A stretch of 64,000 nt of DNA, taken from the NCBI RefSeq assembly GCF_038396675.1, contig NC_088921.1:6852501-6916500 (forward strand), read 5' to 3'. The stretch comes from Hydra vulgaris (taxonomy: Eukaryota; Cnidaria; Hydrozoa; Anthoathecata; Hydridae). Shown piece after piece: positions 49,174 to 58,563 of this stretch (the first letter of the stretch is position 1; each line of letters opens with the position of its first letter). Below the pieces are notes generated by a model that saw only the letters and a list, made by a program, of their open reading frames with translations, was not told where the DNA came from and ran no database searches. The position numbers and the translations under genes are program-made.

Positions 49174-49990
49174 TGTTTTACGTTTTTTATCTTTACTTAT
49201 AAAAAGCATGCCATTTCTAAAAATTGAAGATCCTGAAATGAGGGATAAAACTGTTAAAGATTATTTAGATAAAATGGGAAAGCAGAATGATTTAAATGAA
49301 ACTAATGTACAGTCAGATAGTCATGATAGTCATGATAGAATGAGTTTAAGTATAGGAATAGGTCCTTCGGATCCATGCAAAGTAGATCATTCGGATCCAT
49401 TAGGAAGAATGACTATGGGAAAAATTGCAACAGATTATCTAAAATTGTATTCTAAAAGTAAAAAATCTACAGATACTACATTTGGAATACGTGATGTAGA
49501 TGGTATATTTTATATTGGAAAAAACCAATACAAATTAATGATAAGGATTGAGGATGAAAAATATTATGGTACTCCTGGACTTTGGGAATTGATAGTAAAG
49601 TTTAATCCTAATAAAGGAGTATATAATGAAGATGATCTTAAAAAATATCAAGATATATTAATACAAACAGATGCAATTACTTCTAGAAAACTATACAAAC
49701 CAAAGTCGTCTCGTAGTTTAAAATACAAAGAAATAATAGCACACATTTGGAAAAATATAAAAGAAAATAGGAAACGTGAATTAATAGGAGAAGGAATTGA
49801 AGGTAGAGTACAAACTATAATTCTTCCAAGTGACCCTGATGCATTGATTGATCGACTTTATTTGTGTATAGCTGCATGGAATGCAGGTAACACTGGAGCA
49901 AGAAATGAAGGTGTTGCAGTTTGTGATGAATTATTAAGACAAGGTGTAAAAGATAATGAACAGTATAAAGCAATGCAAAATCTTTTATAA
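49154..49990 (+). CDS. Maverick protein of unknown function
   Basis: About 278 residues from the Met at 49154; an upstream Met at 49076 lies inside the previous gene. Visible: IEDPEMRDKTVKDYLDKMGK, HDRMSLSIGIG, a mini-repeat-encoded insert GPSDPCKVDHSDPLGR, GKIATDYLKLYSKSKK, TTFGIRDVDGIFYIGKNQYK, YYGTPGLWELIVKFNP and a Leu-rich helical C-terminus RLYLCIAAWNAGNTG. This set recurs in cnidarian Mavericks but has no known function. Its place among the capsid genes suggests a virion role. The frame is open. Confidence 0.6.
   Translation: MKALKHNVLRFLSLLIKSMPFLKIEDPEMRDKTVKDYLDKMGKQNDLNETNVQSDSHDSHDRMSLSIGIGPSDPCKVDHSDPLGRMTMGKIATDYLKLYSKSKKSTDTTFGIRDVDGIFYIGKNQYKLMIRIEDEKYYGTPGLWELIVKFNPNKGVYNEDDLKKYQDILIQTDAITSRKLYKPKSSRSLKYKEIIAHIWKNIKENRKRELIGEGIEGRVQTIILPSDPDALIDRLYLCIAAWNAGNTGARNEGVAVCDELLRQGVKDNEQYKAMQNLL
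49363..49404 (+). repeat. In-frame mini-repeat, two units
   Basis: TCCTTCGGATCCATGCAAAG (49363-49382) runs into a diverged second unit, ATTCGGATCCATTAGG (about 49389-49404). The same unit occurs at 52954-52975 and, inverted, at 54615-54664. Confidence 0.7.
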
Positions 49991-50045
49991 TTATATATTT
50001 CATTCTAAATTTCATTCTTATAAAAAAAATATATAGTAATAAAAA

Positions 50046-50512
50046 ATGCTAATTGTTAATAATAAGAGATATAAAAAAATATATGTTGTTGGAGGAAGTG
50101 GTATATTCGACATCATAAAAAATTTATTTAAACGTGCAGCATCATCAAGTGTATCAAGAGCAACAACAGATATGTTGAAGAAGATAGCTGCTACAGATTT
50201 AGGAAAATCTGCAATAACTGCTGCTAAATCAGCAGGAAAAGAACTTTCAAAATCAGCATTAGAAGCTGCTACAAATGCTGCAGTTGAAAAAGGAAAACAA
50301 TTAATTGAAATAGCATCTTCAAAAATAGGATCACAACCTGTTATAAGTGAAAAAGTAAAGAAATACTTTCAAATTTGATAGCATCAGGATCTAAGGATGA
50401 AGATGAAGTAAAAAAAGTACCATGCAGAGGCCGATCATGCAAAGTATCAAATAAAAATGCTGTAAGAATAGAAGACTTGGTTAAAATGGGATGTGGACTT
50501 CGACTTGCATAA
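50046..50512 (+). pseudogene. Basic Ala/Lys-rich protein, candidate core or pX-like, frameshifted
   Basis: 50046-50378 gives 110 residues: VNNKRYKKIYVVGGSGIFDI, IKNLFKRAASSSVSRATTDM, then Ala/Lys-rich helices (GKSAITAAKSAGKELSKSAL). After a frameshift at about 50361 the gene continues with VPCRGRSCKVSNKNAV and ends GCGLRLA at TAA 50510-50512. An amphipathic, basic, small protein just upstream of the major capsid gene fits a DNA-condensing or membrane-active minor virion protein. No firm family. Confidence 0.55.
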
Positions 50513-50563
50513 ATTTATAAAAATTTTATATTTTTTTTTAAGAATTGTCAATATAAAAAAAAT

Positions 50564-50588
50564 TTCTTTTTATATTGTATATAAAAAA
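50564..50588 (+). promoter_or_regulatory. T-rich TATATAAA motif before the lost MCP start
   Basis: TTTCTTTTTATATTGTATAT followed by AAAAAA abuts ATT at 50589, where sibling genes have ATG. Confidence 0.5.
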
Positions 50589-51875
50589 ATTACGACTTCT
50601 GAAGTATTTAATTTTACAGAAATTCCAGTAATAGATAATGGAATTGAAAGATGTGAAGATAGTGAATATGAACCAATTGTTGGAACAAATCTAAATTTTA
50701 GAGATATAAGAATTGTCGTTCCAGAACAAAATTTATTTTCACTTCCCTCTAAAGCGTATCTCTTATTTGAAGGACAACTTGTTAAATCTGCTGATGGATC
50801 AGCTTATGCTGATGCAGATCAAGTAGCTCTTACAAATAATGGTCTTATGCAATTATTTTCTAAAATATCGTACCAATTAGGGAACCAAGATATAGAATCT
50901 ATTTATTATCCTGGTCAAGCAACTACAATGCTAGGATTGCTTAATTATTCAAATGACTTTCAATTAGCGCAAGGATTAAATCAATTGTGGTATAAAGATA
51001 CAGCATCAACAGCAGTAGCTGCTGATAATACAGGGTTTGCAACAAGGCAACAATACATAATTAAAAGTCCAACTACAAATGGTACATTTTCATTTTGCGT
51101 ACCTTTAAGACATATTTTTGGATTCTGTGATGACTATGATAAAGTTATATATGGACTAAAACATACAATAACTCTTACAAGACAAAGTGATAGTTCTGCA
51201 ATTTTTAGGCTTTCTGCTGCAGCTGCAGGAAAAGTTAATCTTACTAAAATATCATTGTTTATTCCAAGTGTAAGACCATCATTTGAAGAAGAGAAAAAAA
51301 TTGATAATGAAATTAAAAGAAAAGTGGAAGCTCCATTAAGTTTTAGAATGCGACAGTGTGATACTACAACTGTTCAACAAGCTAATTCATTTGGTTGGCA
51401 ATTAAGTTGTGCTGAAATTCCAAGATATGTTATTGTTGGATTTCAAACAAATAAAAATGCTGGAGATCAAACTGTTAATTCAGCATTATTCGATCATTAT
51501 GACTTGAAAAATATTTATGTTGTTTATAATAATAGCACTATCCAATATCCTGCCCTTGATTATTATTGTTCATTTCCAAATCAGCAATTTTCAAGAATTT
51601 ATAGAGATGCATCAATGTTTAAAGAAAGATTTTATGGAATGAGTGAAATGATTGCAAACAGCAATATAACTCCTTCTGACTATAAAGATTTATACCCCAT
51701 ATTTGTTTTTGATGTTAGCAAACAATCAGAAAAATTAAAATCAGCTACAGTACAACTACAAGTTAAAGCATTTTTTAATACAACTGTACCAGCAAATACT
51801 CAAGCATATGCTATTGTAATATCTGATAAGATGATGAAACTTGTATCAGATGGTAATAAATTTGATGTTAAATAA
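50589..51875 (+). CDS. Major capsid protein (double jelly-roll), start codon lost
   Basis: About 428 residues. Conserved blocks: FTEIPVIDNGIERCEDSEYE with PIVGTNLNFRDIRI, LPSKAYLLFEGQLVK, a MQLFSKISYQLGNQ region, FCVPLRHIFGFCDDY, LTRQSDSSAIFRL, the linker SFEEEKKIDNEIKRKVEAPL, WQLSCAEIPRYVIVGFQ, and YPIFVFDVSKQSEKLKSATV followed by VKAFFNTTVPANTQAYAIVI. This is the hexon-like capsid protein of Polintons. I place the start at 50589, where ATT stands exactly where neighbours have ATG behind the TATATAAA motif. The open frame extends to an ATG at 50493, but those 32 residues are low-complexity and overlap the previous gene. So the protein is complete except for its initiation codon. Confidence 0.88.
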   Translation: MTTSEVFNFTEIPVIDNGIERCEDSEYEPIVGTNLNFRDIRIVVPEQNLFSLPSKAYLLFEGQLVKSADGSAYADADQVALTNNGLMQLFSKISYQLGNQDIESIYYPGQATTMLGLLNYSNDFQLAQGLNQLWYKDTASTAVAADNTGFATRQQYIIKSPTTNGTFSFCVPLRHIFGFCDDYDKVIYGLKHTITLTRQSDSSAIFRLSAAAAGKVNLTKISLFIPSVRPSFEEEKKIDNEIKRKVEAPLSFRMRQCDTTTVQQANSFGWQLSCAEIPRYVIVGFQTNKNAGDQTVNSALFDHYDLKNIYVVYNNSTIQYPALDYYCSFPNQQFSRIYRDASMFKERFYGMSEMIANSNITPSDYKDLYPIFVFDVSKQSEKLKSATVQLQVKAFFNTTVPANTQAYAIVISDKMMKLVSDGNKFDVK

Positions 51876-51917
51876 ATTTTTTGAAAATTAAATGTTAAAA
51901 AATGATATAAATAATTT

Positions 51918-51937
51918 TTTTTCTTTATATAATAAAA
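51918..51937 (+). promoter_or_regulatory. T-rich CTTTATATAATAAAA motif
   Basis: T-rich run and TATATAA abut the ATG of the AT-hook gene. Confidence 0.55.
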
Positions 51938-52471
51938 ATGTATTATACAAGGAAAGCTTTGCAAAATTTATTAAAAGAAAATAACATTACACAAACATCT
52001 AAAAATTATGTCACATTATTAATGCTTGCTATAGATAATGGATTGATTGATAAGGAAGCAATCATGTCAAAAGCAACAGAATTAACTGATGAGAAAAGAC
52101 CTATAGGAAGACCTAAAAAACATCCAGTAGAAGAAGTAACTGAGAAAAGATCAGTTGGAAGACCTAGATTAAATAAAGTAAAAGAAGTGAAAGAAATTGA
52201 TCCAAAATATGAAAGATTAAAAACAATTAAGAAAAAACCGGTCACTATTAAATTAACAAACATGGAAACAGGTGAAGAAACAGTATATAAATCCTTATAT
52301 AGTGCAATGCGGGAAACTGGTCATGGATATAGATATCTTGAAATACGTGATGGTAAGATTGATAATGGTTATAAGATTGAAATATCAAATTCTGAAAAAT
52401 TAAAAAAAAAATCAAAAAAATCAAAAAAAAAATCTTGCTATATAAAAAATAATGGCATTTATAACAATTGA
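51938..52471 (+). CDS. AT-hook DNA-binding protein with NUMOD1-like tail
   Basis: 177 residues, intact. The N-terminus is helical (ALQNLLKENNITQTSKNYVT). Two AT-hook motifs follow: RPIGRPKKHP and RSVGRPRLNK, each the minor-groove-binding GRP core with basic flanks. Then VTIKLTNMETGEETVYKSLY with SAMRETGHGYRYLEI, which resembles the NUMOD1-type helix-turn-helix found next to homing endonucleases. The tail is Lys/Ser-rich (KLKKKSKKSKKK). It likely binds the AT-rich viral genome in the particle or on replicating DNA. It overlaps the start of the next gene by 20 bp. Confidence 0.65.
   Translation: MYYTRKALQNLLKENNITQTSKNYVTLLMLAIDNGLIDKEAIMSKATELTDEKRPIGRPKKHPVEEVTEKRSVGRPRLNKVKEVKEIDPKYERLKTIKKKPVTIKLTNMETGEETVYKSLYSAMRETGHGYRYLEIRDGKIDNGYKIEISNSEKLKKKSKKSKKKSCYIKNNGIYNN
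52434..52448 (+). promoter_or_regulatory. CTTGCTATATAAAA motif
   Basis: Lies inside the end of the AT-hook gene, 3 nt before the next ATG. Same CTTG variant as before the ATPase, SAP and repeat-protein genes. Confidence 0.5.
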
Positions 52472-53200
52472 TTCATTTGATATTAACAATTTATATGTAA
52501 AAGACGTATTCAAAGCTGATAAGCCAGTTCCATATCAAAAGTTACAACTCGCATATAAATATCCAACAGGTGCTGGTCCTGTTCTCATTAAAACATTACC
52601 TTCTTTTTCCAATGTGTATGTGAAAATAGAGATTTTAAAAATGGTAAGCTTAATGGCTATTCAATGTCATTTGTATGTGATAAAGAAAAATCTAGTGAAC
52701 AAGAAAAGTTTATTGCAATGATTGAATCTATTGAAAAATTTTTTGAAAAATTTTGTAGAGATCAAATTGAAGTATATAAAAGAAAGATAAAAAAATCTAA
52801 AGTTAATCTTGCTAATTTAAAAATTTTAAGATATAATGCAGATAAACCTCCAATAATATATGGAAAGTTATTTACAAGTAATAAAGAGGTAGAAATAACT
52901 ACAGTTTTCCGTCGTAAAAAAACTAAAAGAGATTCAGATCTAAGCGTAGAACATCCTTCGGATGCATGCGGAGCAAATCAGAAGGGTACTGTAAAATCAC
53001 TTAGAGCTTCACCTTATGATTATATCAATGAAAGATGTGAAGCTATTGGATGCTTAAAGATTGAAGGTATTTTTATTGGTTCAATGATAGAGTCAATACA
53101 AGTTAAACTTCAAAAAGTACTTAATGTTAAAAAGATTTCTAATTTTACAAGTATAATGAACGATTCAGATTTAGATAGTGAATCAGATGATGAGATGTAG
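52452..53200 (+). pseudogene. Maverick protein, possibly DUF5871-like DNA-binding, frameshifted
   Basis: 52452-52721 starts MAFITIDSFDINNLYVKDV and contains YKYPTGAGPVLIKTLP. A frameshift at about 52620-52660 shifts to 52664-53200: SFVCDKEKSSEQEKFIAMIE, ILRYNADKPPIIYGKLFTS, a mini-repeat-encoded insert VEHPSDACGANQ, ASPYDYINERCEAIGCLKIE and SIQVKLQKVLNVKKI, with an acidic C-terminus SDLDSESDDEM. The plan (N-terminal NLYV..PVP, YGKL, a late IEGIFIG..QVKL) reminds me of a family shared with large DNA viruses. An acidic tail is common in single-stranded DNA-binding proteins. Function is inference. Confidence 0.5.
52954..52975 (+). repeat. In-frame mini-repeat, one unit
   Basis: TCCTTCGGATGCATGCGGAG, an imperfect palindrome around ATGCAT, encoding PSDACG. 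Confidence 0.7.
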
Positions 53201-53383
53201 ATCTTTCAGATCCATAAAAAATATTTAATATAAAGATTTTAAAAATATAATAGTTCATATGAGGCTTTACAAATTAATATTTCATATGAAACTTTTCATA
53301 TGTAATATAAACAAGAAAAAAATATTTTGAAAAAATTGATATAAAGAAAATGAAAATTAAAAAAAATTATCTTGCTATATAAA
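53200..53383 (+). promoter_or_regulatory. Longest Maverick spacer: mini-repeat relic, TCATATGA words, CTTGCTATATAAA
   Basis: A diverged mini-repeat (GATCTTTCAGATCCATA, 53200-53216) starts at the last base of the stop codon. TTCATATG recurs three times (about 53251-53302). CTTGCTATATAAA at 53371-53383 abuts the next ATG. Confidence 0.45.
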
Positions 53384-54241
53384 ATGGAAAATAAAACGTT
53401 AATAGAATTAAAACAAATCGCTAAAGAGCGAAAAATTAAACATTATTATAAATTACGAAAAAGTGAATTATTAGATGCATTATCTCATAGACCAGTTCCA
53501 GTTAGACCAGTTCCTGCTCCACGTCATATCACTTCAGATCTAATAACATTTGATCATTCTAATATATTAGCTCCATCTCCTGTACAAAGACATGTAAATC
53601 ATATATTAAACGAACAAATTCAATCAACTTCATCACCTGTTTTACAACCTGGATTATTTTCAAAGCTGACTACAGCTGTAAAAAATGTATCATCGTATGT
53701 TGTAAACAGAATTATAGATGTTGAAGAATGGATTAAGCCCTATATACCAGATCCGATTAAGAAAAAAGTAGAAGAGACAGGATCTGAGATTAAAAGAAAA
53801 ATAGATTCAATAAAATCTCTAGTTTACTCTACAATATACAAAAACTCAAGCAAAGTAGAATTTAAATTGACACAATCAGCTGTTAAGAATGTGATAAAAC
53901 AATATTCAGCTGAAGGTATAAAAGGATAAGATCTTGAATCTTTTATGAATGTTGCTAAAAATAGTGCAATTAAAGTACTAAGTGAAAATAGAGGATCAAA
54001 AGTGAATATAGTTGTCACTTGTAAAATGGTAAAAACTAGTATTTTAACTGGATATGATATAATTGTAACTCTTAAATTTGCATCGAATAGTACAGTTATA
54101 TTAGAAGCTACAAATTTAGATGAACTTTATAAAACATCAAAGGCTAAAATTTTAGAAACTTTATCATTGTTTCAACAGGAAGGATCAAACTGGATATTTG
54201 TTTCTATTAAAAAAAATGGATATAAATATTATAGAGTATAA
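53384..54241 (+). pseudogene. SAP-domain N-terminal part of DNA polymerase B, one in-frame stop
   Basis: The N-terminus (KTLIELKQIAKERKIKHYY, then KLRKSELLDAL) is a SAP/Rho-N-type DNA-binding helix pair. A Pro-rich linker (RPVPVRPVPAP) and a basic helical region, IKPYIPDPIKKKVEETGSEI, follow. A TAA at 53927-53929 interrupts, and the same frame continues with a beta-rich segment (KVNIVVTCKMVKTS, NLDELYKTSKAKILE) that leads into the polymerase in other Mavericks. At about 54225 the frame shifts into the exonuclease ORF. I therefore read 53384-57455 as one polymerase gene broken by a stop and shifts. Terminal-protein function of the N-terminus is possible but not shown. Confidence 0.6.
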
Positions 54242-55940
54242 TCCACTTAAAGCAAATTCTTATATTCCACTTGATAAAAAATTAACAGCTAAAAAAGCAA
54301 TTAATAATATGAAAAATGATGATAATCAATGCTTTAAGTGGTGTATTACAAGAGCATTAAATCCAACAGATTATCATCCTGAAAGAGTAGATAAAGATCT
54401 TATAACTCAAGCTGAAAAAATAAATTGGAATAAAATAGAATTTCCAGTTTCATTAAAACAAATTGATCTATTTGAGAAAATCAATCCAGATATAAGTGTT
54501 AATGTATTTGGTTATGAAAACTTTCATGTTCATCCTTTGCGATTATCACATAATAGTGGTCGAAAACATTTAATAGATTTATTGTTAATAACTGGTGATG
54601 AAACCACTTCAAATGGATCTGAAGGATGTACTTCGCATGCATCTGAAGGATCTACTTCGCATGCTATTCGTAACCATTACTGCTTGATAAATAATTTAAG
54701 TAGATTACTTTCAACGCAAACATCAAAAAGAAATGGTGCAACTCACTATTGTAGAAATTGCTTATTAGGATATAGTTCAGAAGAATATTTATCTAAGCAT
54801 AAATTGTATTGTGATGCACATGATTCAGTTCGTATTGAACTTCCAAAACCAGGAACAACAATGTATTTTAAACAGCATTATAAATCAATGAGAGTACCCT
54901 TTGTAATATATGCAGACTTTGAAAGTTTTATTAAACCGATCAATACTTGTACTCCCAATCCAAATGATTCCTATACCAAACAGTATCAAAAACATATACC
55001 AAGTTCATTCTGTTACTATATTAAATGTTATAATCAAAGTATATACAAAGATAGATTAGTAACATATACTGCAAATAGTGAAGATGAAGATATTGCTCAA
55101 ATATTTATAGACTATCTACAAGAAGATATTATAAAAATTTGTAATGAAGTAGATTTTAATAAGCCTATGATATTTAGAAGTAAAAACAAGAAAGCATTTA
55201 AAGCAGCAATAAATTGTCATATTTGTGAAGAATATTTAGGAGAAGACAGAGTGCGAGATCATTGTCATTTAACTGGAAAATACAGAGGTGCTGCTCATAA
55301 AATTTGTAATTTGACATATAAGATTCCAGAGTTCTTCCCAGTACTATTTCATAACTTATCTGGTTATGATAGTCACTTATTCATAAAGAAGTTATCAGGA
55401 GGTAAATTAAGTTGTATACCTAACATCGAAGAAAAGTATATTAGCTTTTCTAGAGAGATTAATGTTGGAGAGTATATTGAAGAAGATAAGACTGTTGATA
55501 TTAAACGAGAGATTCGTTTCTTAGACAGTTATAGATTTATGCCATCTAGTTTAGATGTATTATCAAAAAATCTAACAAAAGACCAATGTAAAAATATTGG
55601 AGAATTTTATAAAGGGATACAATTAGATTTGTTAATGAAAAAAGGTGTATACCCTTATGATTGGGTTGATTCTATTGATAAATTTAATGAAGCACAACTA
55701 CCTCCAAAAGAATCATTCTTTTCTAAATTGAATGATGAAGGAATTAATGATGATGCTTACTTACATGCACAAACTGTATGGAATGAATTTAAATGCAGAT
55801 CGTTTAGAGATTATCATGATTTATATAATGTTTCAGATGTACTTTTACTAGCTGATGTCTTTGAAAATTTTAGAGATGCTTGCATGAAAAATTATAAAAT
55901 ATATAAAGACATTCTTCTACATAAAAATTATTATACGTAA
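54198..55940 (+). pseudogene. DNA polymerase B, exonuclease half
   Basis: An open frame of 580 residues. It contains FKWCITRALNP, a mini-repeat insert at about residues 140-156 (SEGCTSHASEGSTSHA), a CRNCLLGY..HKLYCDAH zinc knuckle, FVIYADFESF (Exo I, residue about 238), CHICEEYL..RDHCHLTGKYRGAAHKICN (Endo VII-like zinc site) followed by LFHNLSGYDSHLF (Exo II, about 383), and DLYNVSDVLLLADVFENF (Exo III, about 540). This is the 3'-5' proofreading half of protein-primed PolB. It stops at 55940, after which about 60 bp of non-matching AT-rich sequence separates it from the palm. Confidence 0.85.
54615..54664 (-). repeat. In-frame mini-repeat, two inverted units
   Basis: Reverse complement of the unit at 49363 and 52954, twice in tandem, placed in frame inside the polymerase. 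Confidence 0.7.
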
Positions 55941-55991
55941 TATTTCATTACTCATATAATTTAGAAAAATTATTATTTTTCAAATAAGAAA

Positions 55992-57455
55992 ATGATTTTA
56001 ATAAGGTTAGATCCAGATAGGTATTATACATCACCAGGATTAGCTTGGGAGGCTGCATTGAGAAAAACAAAAGTAAAGTTAGAACTGTTGAGTGACTATG
56101 ATATGATCCTCATGATAAAGAATGGAATAAGAGGTGGAATCAGTACGATATCAAATAGATTAGGAAAATCTAATAATAAATATATGGATAATTATGATGA
56201 AACTAATCCATCACAATTTATTCAATATCTAGATGCTAATAATCTATATGGATGGGCTATGAGTAAACCACTTCCTACACATGGATTTGGTTGGATGGAT
56301 GAAGATGAGTTGAAAAACTGGAGATCAGTTCCATGTATACTTGAAGTTGATTTAGATTATCCAGATCATCTTCATGATGAACATAATGACTATCCACTTG
56401 CTCCTGAAAGAGTCAAAGTGGATAAAGTTGAAAAACTTATACCAAACTTGAATAATAAGAAAAATTATGTGGTACATTATACCAATCTTAAATTGTATGA
56501 AAGATTAGGACTAAAGATAACAAAAATCCATAGAGGAATAAGCTTTGAAGAAAGTGCATGGTTAAGTGATTACATTGATCTGAATACTAATCTTAGGACT
56601 AAAGCAACAAATGAATTTGAAAAAGATTTCTTTAAACTCATGAACAATTCAGTCTTTGGAAAAACAATGGAAAATATTGAAAAAAGAGTTGATGTAAGGT
56701 TAGTCACAAGCAGAGATGAAGCTGTTAAATTAGCATCAAGACCAAACTATGAAAGTAGGACAATATTTGATGAAAATTTAATAGCGATTCATATGAAGAG
56801 AACCAAATTAAAGTATAACAAGCCAATTTACTTAGGAATGTGTATATTAGATTTGAGCAAAACTCTAATGTATGAATTTCATTATGATTATATAAAGAAA
56901 AAATCTTCTGATAAAGCCAAACTCTTATTCACAGATACAGATTCATTAGCATATGAAATAAAAACAGAGGACTTTTATGAAGATATTAAAAACGATATTG
57001 AAAGTAAATTTGATACTAGTGAATTTTATCCTAATCACACATCAATTAATAATGGATTTAAAGTTGGATTAAATAAGAAAGTACTTGGAATGTTCAAAGA
57101 TGAAGCAGGAGGAAAACAAATTGAAGAATTTGTAAGATTAAGATCCAAGTTGTATTCATACAAGATGAATGGAAAAGAATACAAAAGATGTAAAGGAGTA
57201 AAAAAGAATTTTGTTAAGAACTACATAACACACAACGATTATAAAGATTGTTTACTTAATAGAAAAGAACACATTAGGAAAATGAATATTATAAGATCAC
57301 ATGCACATGAAGTTTTTACAGAAGAGGTTAATAAAGTAGCATTAAGTTCAGAAGATGATAAAAGAGTCATATTAGAAGATGGAATTCACACATTAGCATA
57401 TGGTCACTATAATCTCATTAATAATCCAAAAATCGTATCCATAACAGTTAGGTAA
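55992..57455 (+). pseudogene. DNA polymerase B, palm half
   Basis: A 487-residue open frame. YYTSPGLAWEAALRKTKVKL opens the pre-palm region, then FIQYLDANNLYGWAMSKPLP (motif A, catalytic Asp, about residue 80), FKLMNNSVFGKTMENIEKR (motif B, K-x-x-x-N-S-x-F-G-K) and LLFTDTDSLAYEI (motif C, TDTD). KVLGMFKDEAGGKQIEEFV and LRSKLYSYKM with the KGVKK motif follow. All polymerase residues are intact, so only the disruption before residue 1 and in the N-terminus kills the enzyme. It would replicate the element by protein priming. Confidence 0.88.
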
Positions 57456-57540
57456 AAGGAAACAAATTATTTTAAAAAACTTTTTATATAAAGTAAAAAA
57501 ATAAAAAAAAAATAATTTTTTAAAATGATATAAATAATTT

Positions 57541-57557
57541 TTTTTCTTGATATAAAA
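57541..57557 (+). promoter_or_regulatory. TTTTTCTTGATATAAAA motif
   Basis: Abuts ATG 57561 after a 60-bp AT spacer. Confidence 0.55.
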
Positions 57558-57560
57558 AAA

Positions 57561-58493
57561 ATGAGAATAATAAATGTTATAGAATTTGAAAAATTAGTAA
57601 ATTGGTGGTATTTATCTCAAAATCCAAATCCAATTGCTATCATGTTGATAAAAGATACTTTAGATAAAGTAAATTGGAAAATGTTATCTCAAAATCCAAA
57701 TGCAATTGAAATATTAAAGAATAATTTAGATAAAGTAGATTGGGATTGGTTATCTAAAAACCCTAATGCTATTGAAATATTAAAAGATAATTTAGATAAA
57801 GTCAATTGGTTTTGGTTATCTTTAAATCCAAATGCTATTGAACTATTAAAAAATAATTTAGATAAAGTCGATTGGAAGTGGTTATCTTTAAATCCAAATG
57901 CTATTGAACTATTAAAAAATAATTTAGATGAAGTAGATTGGGAATATTTATCTGCAAATCCAAATGCTATTGAAATATTAAAAGATAATTTAGATAAAGT
58001 CAATTGGGAATATTTATCTGCAAATCCAAATGCTATTGAACTATTTAAAGATAATTTAGATAGTGTGGATTGGAGTGCATTATCTGAAAATCCAAATCCA
58101 ATTGCAATTGAATTATTAAAAGATAATTTAGATGAAGTAGATTGGGATGTATTATCTTCAAATCCTTATGCTATTGAATTATTAAAAGATAATTTAGATG
58201 AAGTAGATTGGCATTGGTTATCTGAAAATCCAAATGCAATTGAGATATTAAAAAATAATTTAGATAAAGTCTATTGGAAAAGTTTATCTAGAAATCCAAA
58301 TCTTTTCACTTATGATTATGAAAAGATAAAAGAAACAAATATACATTTACCTGAACTGAAATAATTTTTCATTTCACCTGACTATTTAGATTTACTTATT
58401 AGTTTATATGGAAGAGAATTTTCATTAAATGTATTCCTGAAAGAACCAGAAAATGAAATTGAACGTGAAGTTAGAGAAATTTGGAATAAATAA
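57561..58493 (+). pseudogene. NCLDV-style tandem repeat protein, C-terminus cut by a stop
   Basis: About ten to eleven units of 22-24 residues with consensus NPNAIELLKNNLDKVDWxWLS (for example WLSLNPNAIELLKNNLDKV). The last two repeats deviate (KSLSRNPNLFTYDYEKIK). Repeats of the form WxxLSxNPxAIxLLExNxxKI occur in giant viruses, where they form solenoids of unknown role. The open frame ends at TAA 58362-58364. In frame after it, 43 further codons (FFISPDYLDLL, EPENEIEREVREIW) run to TAA 58491-58493 and match the C-terminus of the next gene. At the stop, the sibling has GAA where this copy has TAA. Confidence 0.7.
58336..58493 (+). repeat. Duplicated gene tail, copy 1
   Basis: About 90 % identical to 58812-58968, in the same frame relative to each gene. 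Shared landmarks: ACATTTACCTGAACT, TTTTTCATTTCACCT, CTTATTAGTTTATATGGAAG, CCAGAAAATGAAATTGAA. Confidence 0.85.
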
Positions 58494-58544
58494 TTTTATT
58501 TCTACATAAAGAAATAAAATTAAAAAAATTGAAATAAAATAAGT

Positions 58545-58563
58545 TTTTTTCTTTATATATTAA
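58545..58563 (+). promoter_or_regulatory. TTTTTTTCTTTATATATTAA motif
   Basis: Abuts ATG 58564. Confidence 0.55.

Noticed and set aside
57689-58003. 104-residue minus-strand repeat frame
   Set aside because: Shadow of the NPNAIELLK repeats on the plus strand.
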